Assembly: GCA_037447655.1 (NCBI GenBank)
Contig: JBBHKE010002073.1
Span: 177,311 to 241,310 of the forward strand
Reading direction: 5' to 3'
Origin: Zygnema cylindricum
Taxonomy: Eukaryota > Streptophyta > Zygnematophyceae > Zygnematales > Zygnemataceae
Length of the DNA: 64,000 bases
Under the pieces are notes generated by a model, which saw only the letters and a list, made by a program, of their open reading frames with translations, had not been told where the DNA came from and did no database searches. A program made the position numbers and the translations under genes. Below are positions 12,321 to 23,659 of this stretch, in pieces (the first letter of the stretch is position 1; every line of letters begins with the position of its first letter).

Positions 12321-12341
12321 CAGTTGTCTCAGAACAACAAG

Positions 12342-13432
12342 TTTTATATGAAATTTCCGGAAGGAAAAGCAAGCACCGAAGACATAGTATTTATGCTTAC
12401 ATAAGGTTTTGATTCGTTTTGGATTTGTGAGAACAATTTCAGATTCTGCTGTATATTTGAAAGGAAATGGAGTGGATCAATTTTTTTTTAGTGTCTATGT
12501 TGATGATTTTATTATGGTGTCAGAGAGTTTAGAGAAAATTAAGGAATTGAAGTTATATTTGAAGAAGCATTTAAAGGTGACAGATTTAGGTGAAGCAAAA
12601 TATATATTGGGCATTGAGGTGATAAGGAGTAAATCTGGATGTATTAAATTGAGTCAAGAACAATATTGTAAGGAAGTTCTTACTCGGTTTTTATGTTAGG
12701 CTCTAAGCCCCTTAGCACACCTCTAGACCCAAAATTACATCTTAGCAAATTTGATGATGAGGAAATTGTTAATGTCCCTTATAGAGAGGCAATTGGATTC
12801 CTAATGTATTTGAATGTAGGGACAAAAGCGGATATTTTTGCAGCTGTTTCAATTGTAAGCAGGTACAGTCAAGCTCTAAGGAAGCAACATTGGGAATCGG
12901 TCAAGCGGATTTTCATGTATTTGGCCGGAACATTGGACATTGGATTGGTTTACCCAAGTGGAGACGATTTGGATTGCTTCGGATATTGCGATGCTAATCC
13001 GGGGGGTGACTTCGACACGGGAAACTCCACCTCCGGCTATGCTTTCGTATTAAGTGGAGCAGCAATGTCATGGAGCTCTAGATTACAACCTACGGTGGCT
13101 TTAAGTTCAATTAAAAGTGAGTACATGGCGGTTTGTCATGCGATGAAGGCTTTAATTTGGATTAAGGACATGTTGAGTGAGTTGGGATTTTTTTTGAAGT
13201 GCATGAGGATTTATTCAGACAGCATGAGTGGTATTCCTTTATTGAAAAATCCGGTGTTTTATAAAAGGACAAAACATATTAGAATTCAGTGGCACTTTGT
13301 GAGAGATTTTGTGAAGGATAAAGAGTTAGATTTTATATTTGTTCATACTTTAGAGGAGGGAGCTGATATGTTAACTAAAGGTGCAATGCACGATGTCTTT
13401 GTTAGGGGGAGACCTAAATTAAGGTTAATTTG
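12342..13432 (+). pseudogene. Ty1/copia pol fragment (RT to RNase H), copia element 2
   Basis: The fragment starts abruptly in the RT with YMKFPEG-like sequence, loses several dozen residues, then continues GFVRTISDSAVY and the catalytic FSVYVDDFIM (about 12495). A frame change near 12693 leads into LNVGTKADIFAAVSIVSRY and an RNase H with GYCDAN, LSSIKSEYMAVCHAMKALIW, KTKHIRIQWHFVRDF-like sequence and the pol end DMLTKGAMHDVFVRG. It resembles copia element 3 on the other strand more than copia 1. It is therefore a different lineage joined to the copia 1 leader at about 12341. Confidence 0.9.
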
Positions 13433-13466
13433 AGTTTGTTCAGTAGTTAGTTTAAATCCTCACTTT

Positions 13467-13477
13467 GAGAGGGGGAA
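13467..13477 (+). other. Polypurine tract of copia element 2
   Basis: GAGAGGGGGAA lies directly before the TGTTAGG start of the LTR at 13478. This is the expected place for the plus-strand primer of an LTR retrotransposon. Confidence 0.85.
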
Positions 13478-14067
13478 TGTTAGGATTGCAATGTGGGATT
13501 TTGTCAATGTTGGTTCTTTTTTAGGTGGGTCAGTTTTGTCGCGCGTCACGTCGCATTATATTTCGTTTCATTAGTACTTTGCAGTTTCGTTTGATTAAGT
13601 GTAAACGGTTTGGTCTATTTAGTTTGTGTACGGGACTTCTAGTATTTTTCGGTTCGTGCGTAGTACTTCTAGCAGTTTCGTTTCGTGTAGATTACGTCGT
13701 ACTTTAAGTATTGTACTTCTAGATGTTTCGTTTCGAGAATTTTCAGTTTGCGTCGTACTCTATTTTGCGTCCAAGTACATGTGACACTTCTAGAATTAGA
13801 TTTCTAGATGTAATCTGGCGACTAAGTTAAAATGCCAGCTAGTGAGGGATTAGGTAACAACTAAGGAGAAATAAAAGAGAAATTATTGTAGAATTAATGT
13901 ATGAGAATTAATGTGAATTCCTCTTCTGAATTTTGTAATGTCTCTATCTATGTTCATGAGAATTTAATGTATGTGAGCTGGTTGATAATTGATTTAAGCT
14001 AAATTCGCTTCCGCATTGTGAAATTTGTCAATTTTCTGCACATTCCGATTGATTCTCGATCCTTTCA
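13478..14067 (+). repeat. 3' LTR of copia element 2 (590 bp)
   Basis: Runs from TGTTAGGATTGCAATG to GATCCTTTCA, so it has TG...CA ends. It is nearly identical to the solo LTR at 21761-22350, also 590 bp. It contains many short tcgtttcg and gtactt motifs. It is followed by an (AT)n stretch and 121 bp of repeat R sequence. Confidence 0.9.
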
Positions 14068-14107
<40 letters not shown>

Positions 14108-14188
14108 CCTTAACACAAGTGATATGTGATATATTGTGTCATTGCTTTGATGACATTAAAGTAAAACAAAGTCTGAACGAGTCGTCAC
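14068..14188 (-). repeat. Fragment of repeat R next to the copia 2 LTR
   Basis: The (AT)n stretch and the sequence ccttaacacaagtgat...gagtcgtcac are the same flank that follows the solo LTR at 22351-22471. Diverged copies are on the other strand near 36255-36345 and 39545-39625. Confidence 0.8.
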
Positions 14189-14196
14189 CACCGGAA

Positions 14197-15137
14197 TGTT
14201 AGAACAAACCACAATATAAAAGAAGAAAAAATATATTAAGTGCGGAAGCAAGAGATTGCAAGAAGAGAGCACTCCATCAAAAGACAAATATATTTCACAA
14301 GAAGTTTTCCCCTCTTACAAAAAGATTACTTATCCCCCAAACGACTAAGGGTATGTCCCCATGTGCATAAGTAAGGGTTTTTTTCTGTGTAAAACTTAGC
14401 GTTGTACTGCCTAAGTTGCAACCGTACGAAGAAATCGCAAATTTGTACAGTACAATTAGCGTCATCCTCGAATCTAAGATGTACGAACATTTGTCGTCTT
14501 GTGTTTTTCGACCCACTTCCACGACAAAAAACGTCATCTTCAACCTTACGTTCAAAACACATGCACGATGTGTTTTAAAACTAGGTATTTTCGATAAACA
14601 AATAGGAAAATATATTCGCACGTGCCGTAATTTTCGAAAATTTTCATAAGATTTCCAAGGACAAAAGACGTATACAATCGTCACAAGCGTAAGTTACGAT
14701 TTCGTCCTTACAGACATAGGGACACTTGAAATTCGGGTCCGGCGGATCCGCGCTAAAATACAAAGTAATCTCGCTAAGTTACAAGTACATGGGGACATAC
14801 CCTAAATCCTAAATACTCCAAACTCCTAACAAAGGTACTACTCTATTGCACGTCGTACAAAAGTACGCGCGGGAACCAATCAACACAAAGTACCAACAAA
14901 GCGAAAATACTGTAGGCGGTACTATACGAAAATATGAGACCGCCGTATATAAATATAAGGTATCAAACGAAAACATACGACTACCGTACGAATCTAAAGT
15001 ACTACGCACGCAAAACCAAACCAAACTATATTTAAGACAAACCAATCATATCACGCCAAACTACGTCACACGCTAACTACATAAACTATAGTACAACACT
15101 CAACAAACTGAGACGCCGTTTTACAATGAATCTAACA
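14197..15137 (-). repeat. 3' LTR of copia element 3, carrying a MITE
   Basis: On the minus strand it begins TGTTAGATTC at 15137 after a polypurine tract and ends near 14197. Apart from the MITE at 14349-14802 it aligns with the 5' LTR at 20001-20457, sharing ccaaacgactaag and aagtacgcgcg blocks. The two LTRs differ clearly, so the insertion is old or the ends recombined. Confidence 0.8.
14349..14802. mobile_element. PIF/Harbinger-type MITE (454 bp, TAA target duplication)
   Basis: Terminal inverted repeats GGGTATGTCCCCATGT and ACATGGGGACATACCC are flanked by TAA at 14346-14348 and 14803-14805. The insertion splits the LTR of copia 3 after ccaaacgac. A 3-bp TWA duplication and GGG start are typical of PIF/Harbinger (Tourist-like) elements. 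Related copies are at 26117-27650, 42049-42520 and around 28870-30412. There is no coding capacity. Confidence 0.88.
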
Positions 15138-15148
15138 ATCCCCCTCTC
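15138..15148 (-). other. Polypurine tract of copia element 3
   Basis: On the minus strand GAGAGGGGGAT directly precedes the TGTTAGA start of the 3' LTR. Confidence 0.8.
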
Positions 15149-15164
15149 ATTGTGAAACCCCCTC

Positions 15165-18100
15165 TTAGACTGAGAACAATCCTAATTTAGGTCGTTCACG
15201 TACGTCATAAACCGCCGCCTTAGTCAACATATCTGCGGCCTCATCCAAAGTCGACACGTACGTAGATTCAATCTCTTTTACTGCAACCAAATCTCGTACA
15301 AAGTTCCACTGGATGCGTATATGTTTTGTACTTTTATGAAATACCGGATTTTTCACAAGCGCCATTGATCTCATGCTGTCAGTAATCTGCAAGCAGTCAA
15401 TCAACATGCCCAACTCACCAAGCATTTCCTTGATCCACACAGACGCCTTCGCAGTGTGACACGCATACATATATTTTGATTCCGTGGAACTCAGCGCAAC
15501 CGTAAGTTCGAGTCACGAACTCCAAGATACTGCGCACCGCCCGAAATAAAGGCGTAGCTTGACGTGGATTTTCTACTGTCGAAATCTCCTCCCCAATCTG
15601 CGTCACAGTAACCGATACACTGCAAAGAGTCTCGTTTGGACGTATACACCAAGCCAAAATCGATTGTACCAACCAACTACAAAATATTCGTTTCACTGCC
15701 TCCCAATGAGTCTTTTTTGGAGCGTTACAATAACGACTAACAATTGACACTGCCGCCGCAATATCGGGACGCGTGCCTACATTCAAATACATCAAACTAC
15801 CAAGTGCTTCACGGTATGGTACTGAAACATTTTCTTCCTCTTCGTATTTTTTGTCTGTACTTTTCGATCTAATGGAGTCCAGACAGGTTTCGCGCCAATC
15901 ATACCAAATCTAGTCAAGACCTCTGTAATGTATTGAGCTTGACTTAATTTAATTACATTCTAGTTGGACCTTATGACTAAAATCCCCAAGACGTGCCTTA
16001 CTTCTCTAAGATCTGTAACTTTAAAATGTATGCTAAGGTACTCTTTTAACTGATTAATAACAAACAACGTGTCACTTATCATTAGGAAGTCATCGACATA
16101 CACAGAACAAATAATTTGGTCATTTCCCTCTCCTTTCATGTAAACTTCGGAATCCGAAATTGTACGAACAAAGCCATAATTAGTAAGTTCATTATGAAGA
16201 CGAAGGTACCATGTCCTCGGCGCTAGTTTTAATCCGTACAAGGATCTTCGCAGCAGCCATATTTTTTCTCCCTTTGAAGGCACACCCTCGGGCACCTTCA
16301 TATAGACCTCCTCTTCTAATTCTCCATTTAAAAGGTTGTTTCAACATCCATCCATGTATGTGCTTATTCCAAGGCGCTAATAGCAATATCATTCTTAAAG
16401 AATCAAACTTAACAACCTATAAGTTCAATAATCAACCCCCTCTACTTGTTGAAAACCCTTACACACCAATCTAGCCTTATATTTAATTATCTCCCCTGTA
16501 GCACTAGTTTTTGTTTTTAATATCTATTTAGCATCTATCGCCTTCTTCCCCTCCCGTAAACTCACCTCCTCAAAAGTTGTATTATCGATAATGGATTTTA
16601 ATTCTCTCTCCCACGCCGGTTTCCACTTATCCTCCCAATCCATAGAACTTTGTGCCTCAGCGTAAGATTGGGGATCGCAAGGCATATTCACGGTCTATGA
16701 TTGCTACAAAATAAACACCTCCTCTGAGGCGGCCGAAATAAAGTAATTGAAATTTTCAACATTTCCACCTTTGCGATCAAATGCCGATTGGGCTTCTTCC
16801 TCCTTGTCTCACGTTCACTCCTTAATGGCATTTCATTTTCTTTTTCATTTGAGGATTTCTCAATTTCGGGTTCTTCCTCGTGGGAAGAAACACTCGGAGA
16901 TTTAGAGCTTTTAGATCGGCGAATATCCGAAGACATTTCGGATTTTTCACTTCTAATCGTCAAAATTAATTAATTCCAGATGAGTTTCGGAATTAGTTTT
17001 CCCCCTCTTAATATTGACGACTGGATCTATATCATTTTCGGAATCCGAATCATCGAGATGAGGAAAAGAGAGAGATTAATTCAATTCAAGAAAATCATGA
17101 TTAGTAGAGAATTTTTCCGAACGAAAATTAGCAACTTTGAGATCCTCATGAAAATTCACATTATGACTCTCTTAAACTTCATGTGAATCGATCATAAACG
17201 TAAAGATTCCTTTGGAATATCAACAAAAATTTCAACTACACGAAGAAAATTTACCGCCGTTTCCGGGTCGATGTACATCGCCGCTGACCTCCAAATTCGT
17301 AAATGATATAGGGTTTTGACCATACCATAACCGTGAGAAGTCTTTTACCAAAAGAGGTAAGTCACGTTACAAAAATAATTAGCCGTTAAGATCTCCATAA
17401 ATGTCTTTCTTCCCGATCCGTAAATCATTGAGTGCACCATTTCTATAATTGTTTGATTTTTTCGCTCGGCGGTTCCATTCGATTCCGGTGAGTATGATGT
17501 TGTAAATTCTTGCTTAATCCCCCATTTCTTATAATAACAATCAAATGCCTTAAACTCCCCGCCATTATCGGATCGAACCGCCTTTAATTTTCTCTCACAT
17601 TATCGCTCGGCCATAACATGCCACTCTTCAAACTTTGCGGATGCATCAGATTTATGATTTAGTAGATATTCTCAAGTAAATCTTGAGTAGTCGTCGACGA
17701 TAACCATAATATATTTGTTCCCCCCAAGCTTTCAGGCTTGACGTCACTATAAAGATCCACGTGTACTTTTTCAAGTGGATCCGTTGACCGAAAATTCACG
17801 TCTTTAGTAGGATGGGATTTGCCAATCTGACGCCTTTGACTACATCCGTTACACCTGTTGACTTTTTCCCCCGACGTGAGATCTAAGCCGCGAGTGCAAC
17901 CGGCTTTGATCATACATTTCAGATTTTATTGTAACGTATGGCACATGTGATGATGCCATAGCGTCAGATCTCCCTTAATTTTGGCGATCTGTCCAATGAT
18001 GCTGTCATCATCACACTTTGACTTTAGACGCTTCCATAAAAGATTACTATGGAATGCGTCAAACACTTCTCCCTCACCGATCGTAATTCCATCGGGTTGT

Positions 18101-19959
18101 ACAATTTTGATGGTAGAATCTCCCAAGGCGTACAAGCTCGCGCCTGTTCTCTAGATTTGGGGTACGCTCAAAAGATTTACTGAGCCGCCCGGAATATAAA
18201 GAACGTTCAATAGTGGAATTTGAGAGATTTGCTCAAATCCATTTGGATCTAGCGAGATCAAGTCAAGTCGTACAGTACCAAATGTTTCAATAGAAATAAC
18301 TTGATCACTTGCGACGGTAATAATTTTAGGTACGGTTAAGGCGAGCATTTCATCGAAAAGTGTGTAGTTCGTACATACGTGATGCGAAGCACCGGAGTTA
18401 ATAATCCACTCTTTGTCGTTTTGCGTTTCGAAGGTTGTAGTTTTGTTGGTGACACTTAGCGTAGAAAAGATAATTGGTCTTTCGTCTCGTTCATCGTTTT
18501 CCCCAACGAAGTGGCCATGGCTTCCGAATCGGCCGCCACGTCCACCGCGTCCCCCTCTATCAAATCGGCCACCGCCATGTCCATTTAATCTGCCGCTGCC
18601 GCTGCCTCGACAGTCGCGGCCACCGCCGCTGTAAGATCTCGCGTAACATTGGGGACTAATATGTCCCCATTTCCCGCAATAGTGGCATTGTTTCTACTTA
18701 TCCGGGCATTATAAGGACATGTGACCGTCCTTGTTGCATCGAAAACAGGTCACTGCAGCCTGGTCTTGGAAAAGATGTTGGCTGAGAAAGTTTCCCCTCC
18801 TTTCGTTGTTTCTCCCTCTTCCCCTAGATCCGCCTCCTTTTACCCTTCTCCCTTTTCCCCCACGGAGAAAATTTAGATCCGCGGGTTCTTCGGAGGATGC
18901 GTTCAGAGATCCACCTGAGGCCGAAGCTTTAGGAGGACCTCCGCGATTTCTCATGGTGGTTTTAAGGTAATTCACGATAAATTCATAGGTCGGATTCGTT
19001 TGCGCCCAATGTATTTCTTTAAGGTAAGTAAGATTGTCGGGTAACGCATTGATGAGACCGATCACTTTATCCTCCTCGATAATAATCCGGCCGTTATTCG
19101 AGAGTTGCTCCACAATAATATTATATTGCTTGATCGCATCATCAATCGATTCGTTAGACTTTATCTTAAATTGGATAAAGTCCGTGTAGGCATATTGCCC
19201 CTTGTTTTGAAGCCCCTTCTCAAATTGGCCTTCGAGCGCCTTCCAACACTCATGCGTCGTATCTCGGGTAAGGAAATGATCATACACCGAAGCGGTGCAA
19301 GATTGCATAAGACCGTTGATTGCGGCAAGATTTTTCTTCTTCCAAAGGCGGCGAGCCTTCGGATCGTCGATCCGCATCTTTTCTTCTCCATTCACGATCT
19401 TCCAAAGGTGAGGGAGGATTAGTTGAGCTTTGATGTACTTCTTCCATATTTGGTAGTTAGATCCGTTCAAACGAACGATCTTCCCCAGCATGGAAGGGAT
19501 CGGTAACTCGTCATCGGATTCATATTCGAGATCCGAGTCGTTCTCGATCACAAACTTTCCCTTTCGGAGAGCCTCCCTCAAAATATCGTTATCCTCGACC
19601 CCTCCATTCGAAGCCACCTCAAAAGTATTTAAGATCGGATCCTCCTCCTCTACCTTAAATTTCCCCTTTCGATTGGCATCCGTGATTCGTTGATCTACAA
19701 GAGTGAGAAAGCCGTCAAACAACTCATTGAGACGATCTTCGGTCAACACCACCCCTTCTTGTTTCTCTTTCTCCTCTTTTGGAAGTGGGTTGGAGGGAGA
19801 ACCCTTTTCAAAAGTCTTTACTCCGAAGCCGAAATCTTTCACACTCTGATCTGGGGATGAATCGGCCAGATCCGGCAGATCCGGATTAGGAGCCGCAGTA
19901 GGAGAAGGTGTGGATGAGGACTTCTTCTTTTTTCCCCCCATGGCGGCAAGACTTGCCAC
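15165..19959 (-). pseudogene. Ty1/copia gag-pol, decayed (copia element 3)
   Basis: Gag is 19959-18709: a long acidic N-terminus (MASLAAMGGKKKKSS...), then a UBN2-like core (LNGSNYQIWKKYIKAQL) and a zinc knuckle CFRCNKDGH that is cut by an in-frame TAA one residue before its last cysteine. The protease (about 18410) reads EWIINSGASHH, with Asn in place of the catalytic Asp. The integrase zinc region (CNGCSQRR) is near 17840. The core has AVRSDNGGEF and ESNGTAERKNQT (about 17580-17450). The RT (16301-15960) keeps CSVYVDDFLM. RNase H runs 15795-15165 and ends DMLTKAAVYDV. Multiple frameshifts separate these parts. Confidence 0.92.
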
Positions 19960-19986
19960 CTTGAGAACTCTTAACGGAGCAAACTA

Positions 19987-19998
19987 TCTCTGATTCCA
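19987..19998 (-). other. Primer binding site of copia element 3
   Basis: On the minus strand TGGAATCAGAGA lies two bases after the LTR end (..CCTTACA). It is one base off TGGTATCAGAG, the usual plant copia site complementary to initiator tRNA-Met. Confidence 0.75.
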
Positions 19999-20000
19999 CT

Positions 20001-20457
20001 TGTAAGGATCGATTCACACAAGGATAGAAGAAAGACAAGATATAGTGTGAAAGCAAAAGATAGTAAGAAGCAAAGACACACCAGCAAAAGACAAGTATAT
20101 TTCATCGAAAGTTTTTCCCCCTTTCAAAAGATAACTTTTCCCCAAACGACTAAGTCTTCAATACACTCTCTCACGAAACGACAAGTTTTGCAAGGTACAA
20201 ATGAATGGCGTGACGTACAAAGGTACGCGCGCGAACCAATCACGACAAAGTAATACCGAAACAACATGAAGTACGCGGTACTGTACGAAACAACATACCG
20301 CCGTACAAAACAAAAAAAATCTGTCGTACAAACAAAACAGAATAAGCCAAACTATAACTACCGAATCACACCACGCCACACAAGTCACACGCTAACTAAA
20401 TAAAATATATTACGGCGCTCAACAGAACTGAGACGTCGTTTCACAAAGATCCTAACA
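20001..20457 (-). repeat. 5' LTR of copia element 3 (457 bp)
   Basis: On the minus strand it runs from TGTTAGGATC (20457) to GATCCTTACA (20001), with TG...CA ends, followed by the primer binding site and the gag start 42 bp later. No target duplication matches between its outer flank and the flank of the 3' LTR. Confidence 0.85.
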
Positions 20458-20599
20458 CCTTTGTCTCATTCATCTATATTATTTGACAAGTGGCATCATT
20501 TTATGTTTGGAAACAGTCCAAAATGCGTGACGTGCGACCGTTGATAACCACACTAATAGCAAACCCATATTAAGACATTGACATTCGCATTGATTCCCC

Positions 20600-21385
20600 A
20601 CGCCGCAATGCCCCTCTTCCTCCTCCTCCCTCTCTCCTTGTCCCCCTCTCCACCCCTCCCCCTCTCCCAACCCCTCCCCCTCCTCGCACTCCTCCGCGTC
20701 CCTGTTCACCTCTCCCTTTTTATCTCGCCATCATCCTTGCCCTCCCCCTCCCCCTCCCCCTTTCCCATTGTACCTTATCTGCCCCTCTCTCCCCTCTCAC
20801 ACCCACTTCGCCTCTCTCCCTCTTTCCCCCCCTCTCGTGCCACCATTCTATCTCTACCCTTCTCCCCCTTCCCCTCTATCCCTTTCACCTTATCTTTTCC
20901 TCTCTCTCTCCCCTTTCCCCACTCCTCGCCACTCCACCTCTCCCCGTCTTTCTTTCCACCTCCCCCCCGTTCTCGCTCCTCTCCCCTCCTCTCACCCTCG
21001 CCTTCGCTTTCACTCCCTCTCTCCATCTTTCTCGCTCCCCCCTCCCCATCTCCGGCCCTCTCTTTTCACTTCCCTTCTCCCATCCCTTTTCCCTCCCTTT
21101 TTCCCTCCTCCTCTCCTCCTCCCCCTTCCCCTCTGATACTCCCTCCCCCTCTCCCTTCCCCGCTTCCCATGTCTCCGTCTCCTCCATATCCCGACATCCA
21201 GCCCTCCAGCTCTCCCTTGACCTCCCTTCTCTCTTCTCCTCCTCTACCCCTCTCCCCCACAACCGCTCTCCCTCTCTCCAAATCCCCCTCCTCCTGTCCC
21301 TCTCTCTCCCGCTCTCCTTCTCCCCCCCTCCCTCCCTCCTGGCCTTTCCCTCTCCAGCTCTCACTCCTCTCACTCTATCACTGAA
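20600..21385 (+). repeat. Polypyrimidine (CT-rich) core of repeat R copy 1
   Basis: About 780 bp of almost pure C/T on the plus strand, with irregular ctccc/tctcc units. The corresponding tracts in the other R copies are purine-rich because those copies are inverted. Confidence 0.92.
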
Positions 21386-21760
21386 CATAAACTTATTATT
21401 CGACAATCATTAAATTATATATTCGATGAAAGTTGAATTACAATTCGATAAACATTAATTTGTACTCGCAATCTTGGCAAAGAACATTTTTAAATAAGTG
21501 TCAAAAAAATTCTTTCTTTAAAAATAAAGACACTGACTGAACCGGTTTTCATTTCCCAAAATTTTGTCATTTGAGGTAACATTGGAGAAATCCTTATCAT
21601 TTGCTCAAAAAAAAACACTTGGTGAGATTATAATCTTTCAATATTTAGCATTTCAAAGGTCAAAATGGAGTTATTGACGAGGGGAAAGGTACGAACAACA
21701 TTTAGATGGTGTTATTAGACTCAATAAAATGAACCTATATTTTTCAGTATTAACCATATA

Positions 21761-22350
21761 TGTTAGGATTGCAATATGGGATTTTGTCAATGTTGGTCGT
21801 TTTTAGGTGGGTCAATTTGTCGCGCGCCACGTCGCGCATTACATTTCGTTTCAATACTACTTTGCAGTTTCATTTGATTAAGAGTGAACGGTTTGGTCTA
21901 TTTAGTTTGTGTACAGGACTTCTAGTATTTTTCGGTTCGTGCGTAGTACGTCTAGCAGTTTCGTTTCGTGTAGATTACGTCGTACTTTAAGTATTGTACT
22001 TCTAGATGTTTCGTTTCGAGAATTTGCAGTTTGCATCGTACTTTATTTTGCCTCCAAGTACATGTGACGCTTCTAGAATTAGATTTCTAAATGTAATCTG
22101 GCGACTAAGTTAAAATGCCAGCTAGTGAGGGATTAGGTAACAACTAAGGAGAAATTAAGGAGAAATTATTGTAGAATTAATATATGAGAATTAATGTGAA
22201 TTCCTCTTTTGAATTGTGTAATGTCTCTATCTATGTTCATGAGAATTTAATGTATGTGAGCTGGTTGATAATTGATTTAAGCTAAATTCGCTTCCGCATT
22301 GTGAAATTTGTCAATTTTCTGCACATTCCGATTGATTCTCGATCCTTTCA
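21761..22350 (+). repeat. Solo LTR of the copia 2 family with ATATA target duplication
   Basis: TGTTAGGATTGCAATA...CTCGATCCTTTCA, 590 bp, flanked on both sides by ATATA (21756-21760 and 22351-22355). R copies at 36.3 and 39.6 kb lack the LTR at this point, giving an empty-site comparison. No internal sequence remains, as expected after LTR-LTR recombination. Confidence 0.9.
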
Positions 22351-22390
<40 letters not shown>

Positions 22391-22845
22391 CCTTAACACA
22401 AGTGATATGTGATATATTGTGTCATTGCTTTGATGACATTAAAGTAAAACAAAGTCTGAACGAGTCGTCACATCAAATGTAATTAAACACGAAAGATATA
22501 CGAAAGGTAGCAGTATATATATTCAACAAAGAGAACTAATTCCTTTGTTAGACTTTTTAAAAGTTAACATGCTAAAGAAATGGATATCAAGTTTGACAAA
22601 AAAAAAGTCTCAAACTTACGATCACCAAGACAGAAGATTAGTGAAACATCGTTAAAATTAAGTGAACCTCAAATTTACACTTTGACTACAATAATGGTCC
22701 TCCAAAATGTGAACATTTCAAACATGGGGCAAAACTTGGGTTTTAGGACATCCCAAAGAAAACCACCCACATTGCAGAAAAAAAAAATTGTAAATGAAAA
22801 CTTGCTTCCGAAAAAGACATGTTCTAAAGCAATCATTGTCTCGTC

Positions 22846-23219
22846 ATGAGAGATTGCAAAAAGAGAAAATCGCAAAAAATAGAGGTACACAAACTCTTTT
22901 TTTGCAAAGGGAGATGTACTACTACACCATTCATCGTTACTAGTGTTAATAACTCGATGCTATTTATAGCCAAAAATCACAAAATAGAGTTAACAACGTT
23001 ATGTGAAGACGTGGACTACAACTTGCTACGTCTCCTTGCATAAAATGGTATCATTAATTATAATTCCGCATGAACACCAATAAATCATTAACGCTAATAA
23101 CAATGAGCAATGTAATTTTGTACTTATTCGGGTACGAGCGAGTACTCGGTAGTCGCGAGAAATCGCGTTTCGATAAACTTTTATTTTCGTAAACGTGTAT
23201 TAGCTATCCAGTAACAATT
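22846..23219. other. No gene seen
   Basis: AT-rich sequence between repeat R and the first hAT-type terminus. Nothing recognisable on either strand. Confidence 0.4.
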
Positions 23220-23410
23220 TAGGAGTGTGACATAACCTGGTCGGGTATCGAGTATTCAGATTTTGAAAAAAAAAAATGTCGGTTTCAGGTATCTAAAATT
23301 TCAACTTTTGCGACCTCTGATTGACATACCTGACCAATATATCGATTATAAGAAGGTCAAGAAACGGTACTTATCGGTTATCACAAAATGGGTATCGATA
23401 CACAACACTA
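23220..23410. mobile_element. Right end of a hAT-type element
   Basis: Ends ...gggtatcgatacACAACACTA at 23410. The reverse complement, TAGTGTTGTGTATCGATAC, matches the termini starting at 62959 (TAGTGTTGTGTATCGGTT) and 28960 (TAGTGTTGGGTATCGGGT). The left part of this element is not recognisable. Confidence 0.55.
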
Positions 23411-23659
23411 AAAAATTAGTGTTGTGGTATTGTCTCTATTCGGTCCTTCGGTACTTTGGTCTTTTTGAACTTCCATCAACAGCATAAAGGCACTAAGCGT
23501 ACGAATTTTCACTTTTTTACAAAAATGCGTTAATTTTTTAAGATTTTGAAATTTTCGTTAAATTCGTATACTTTTCATATACGAAACAAGTGTACAGATA
23601 AAATGTACGGAATTTCAAAAAAAAGACGTTACTTCATTTCCACGCGCAATTTTTAAACC

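Larger units (their letters stand above)
20462..22845 (-). repeat. Repeat R, copy 1, interrupted by a solo LTR
   Basis: Reverse complement of the repeat units at 35419-41225. From right to left the blocks match: around 22845 (tgattgctttagaacat), 22700 (aaatgttcacat), the segment around 21750-21540 (aaccggttttcattcccc-like), a short run of attcgat motifs, a CT-rich core (20600-21385), and the terminal block with gcgtgacgtg near 20535. It is split by the solo LTR at 21761-22350. No coding signature; the proline/leucine/serine-rich frames in the core are composition artefacts. Confidence 0.8.

Noticed and set aside
14197-20457. Target-site duplication for copia element 3
   Set aside because: The flanks (cggaa and ccttt) do not match, and the LTRs are well diverged, so none could be claimed.
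20578-21384. 268-codon proline/leucine/serine-rich frame
   Set aside because: Same composition effect in the CT-rich core of repeat R copy 1.
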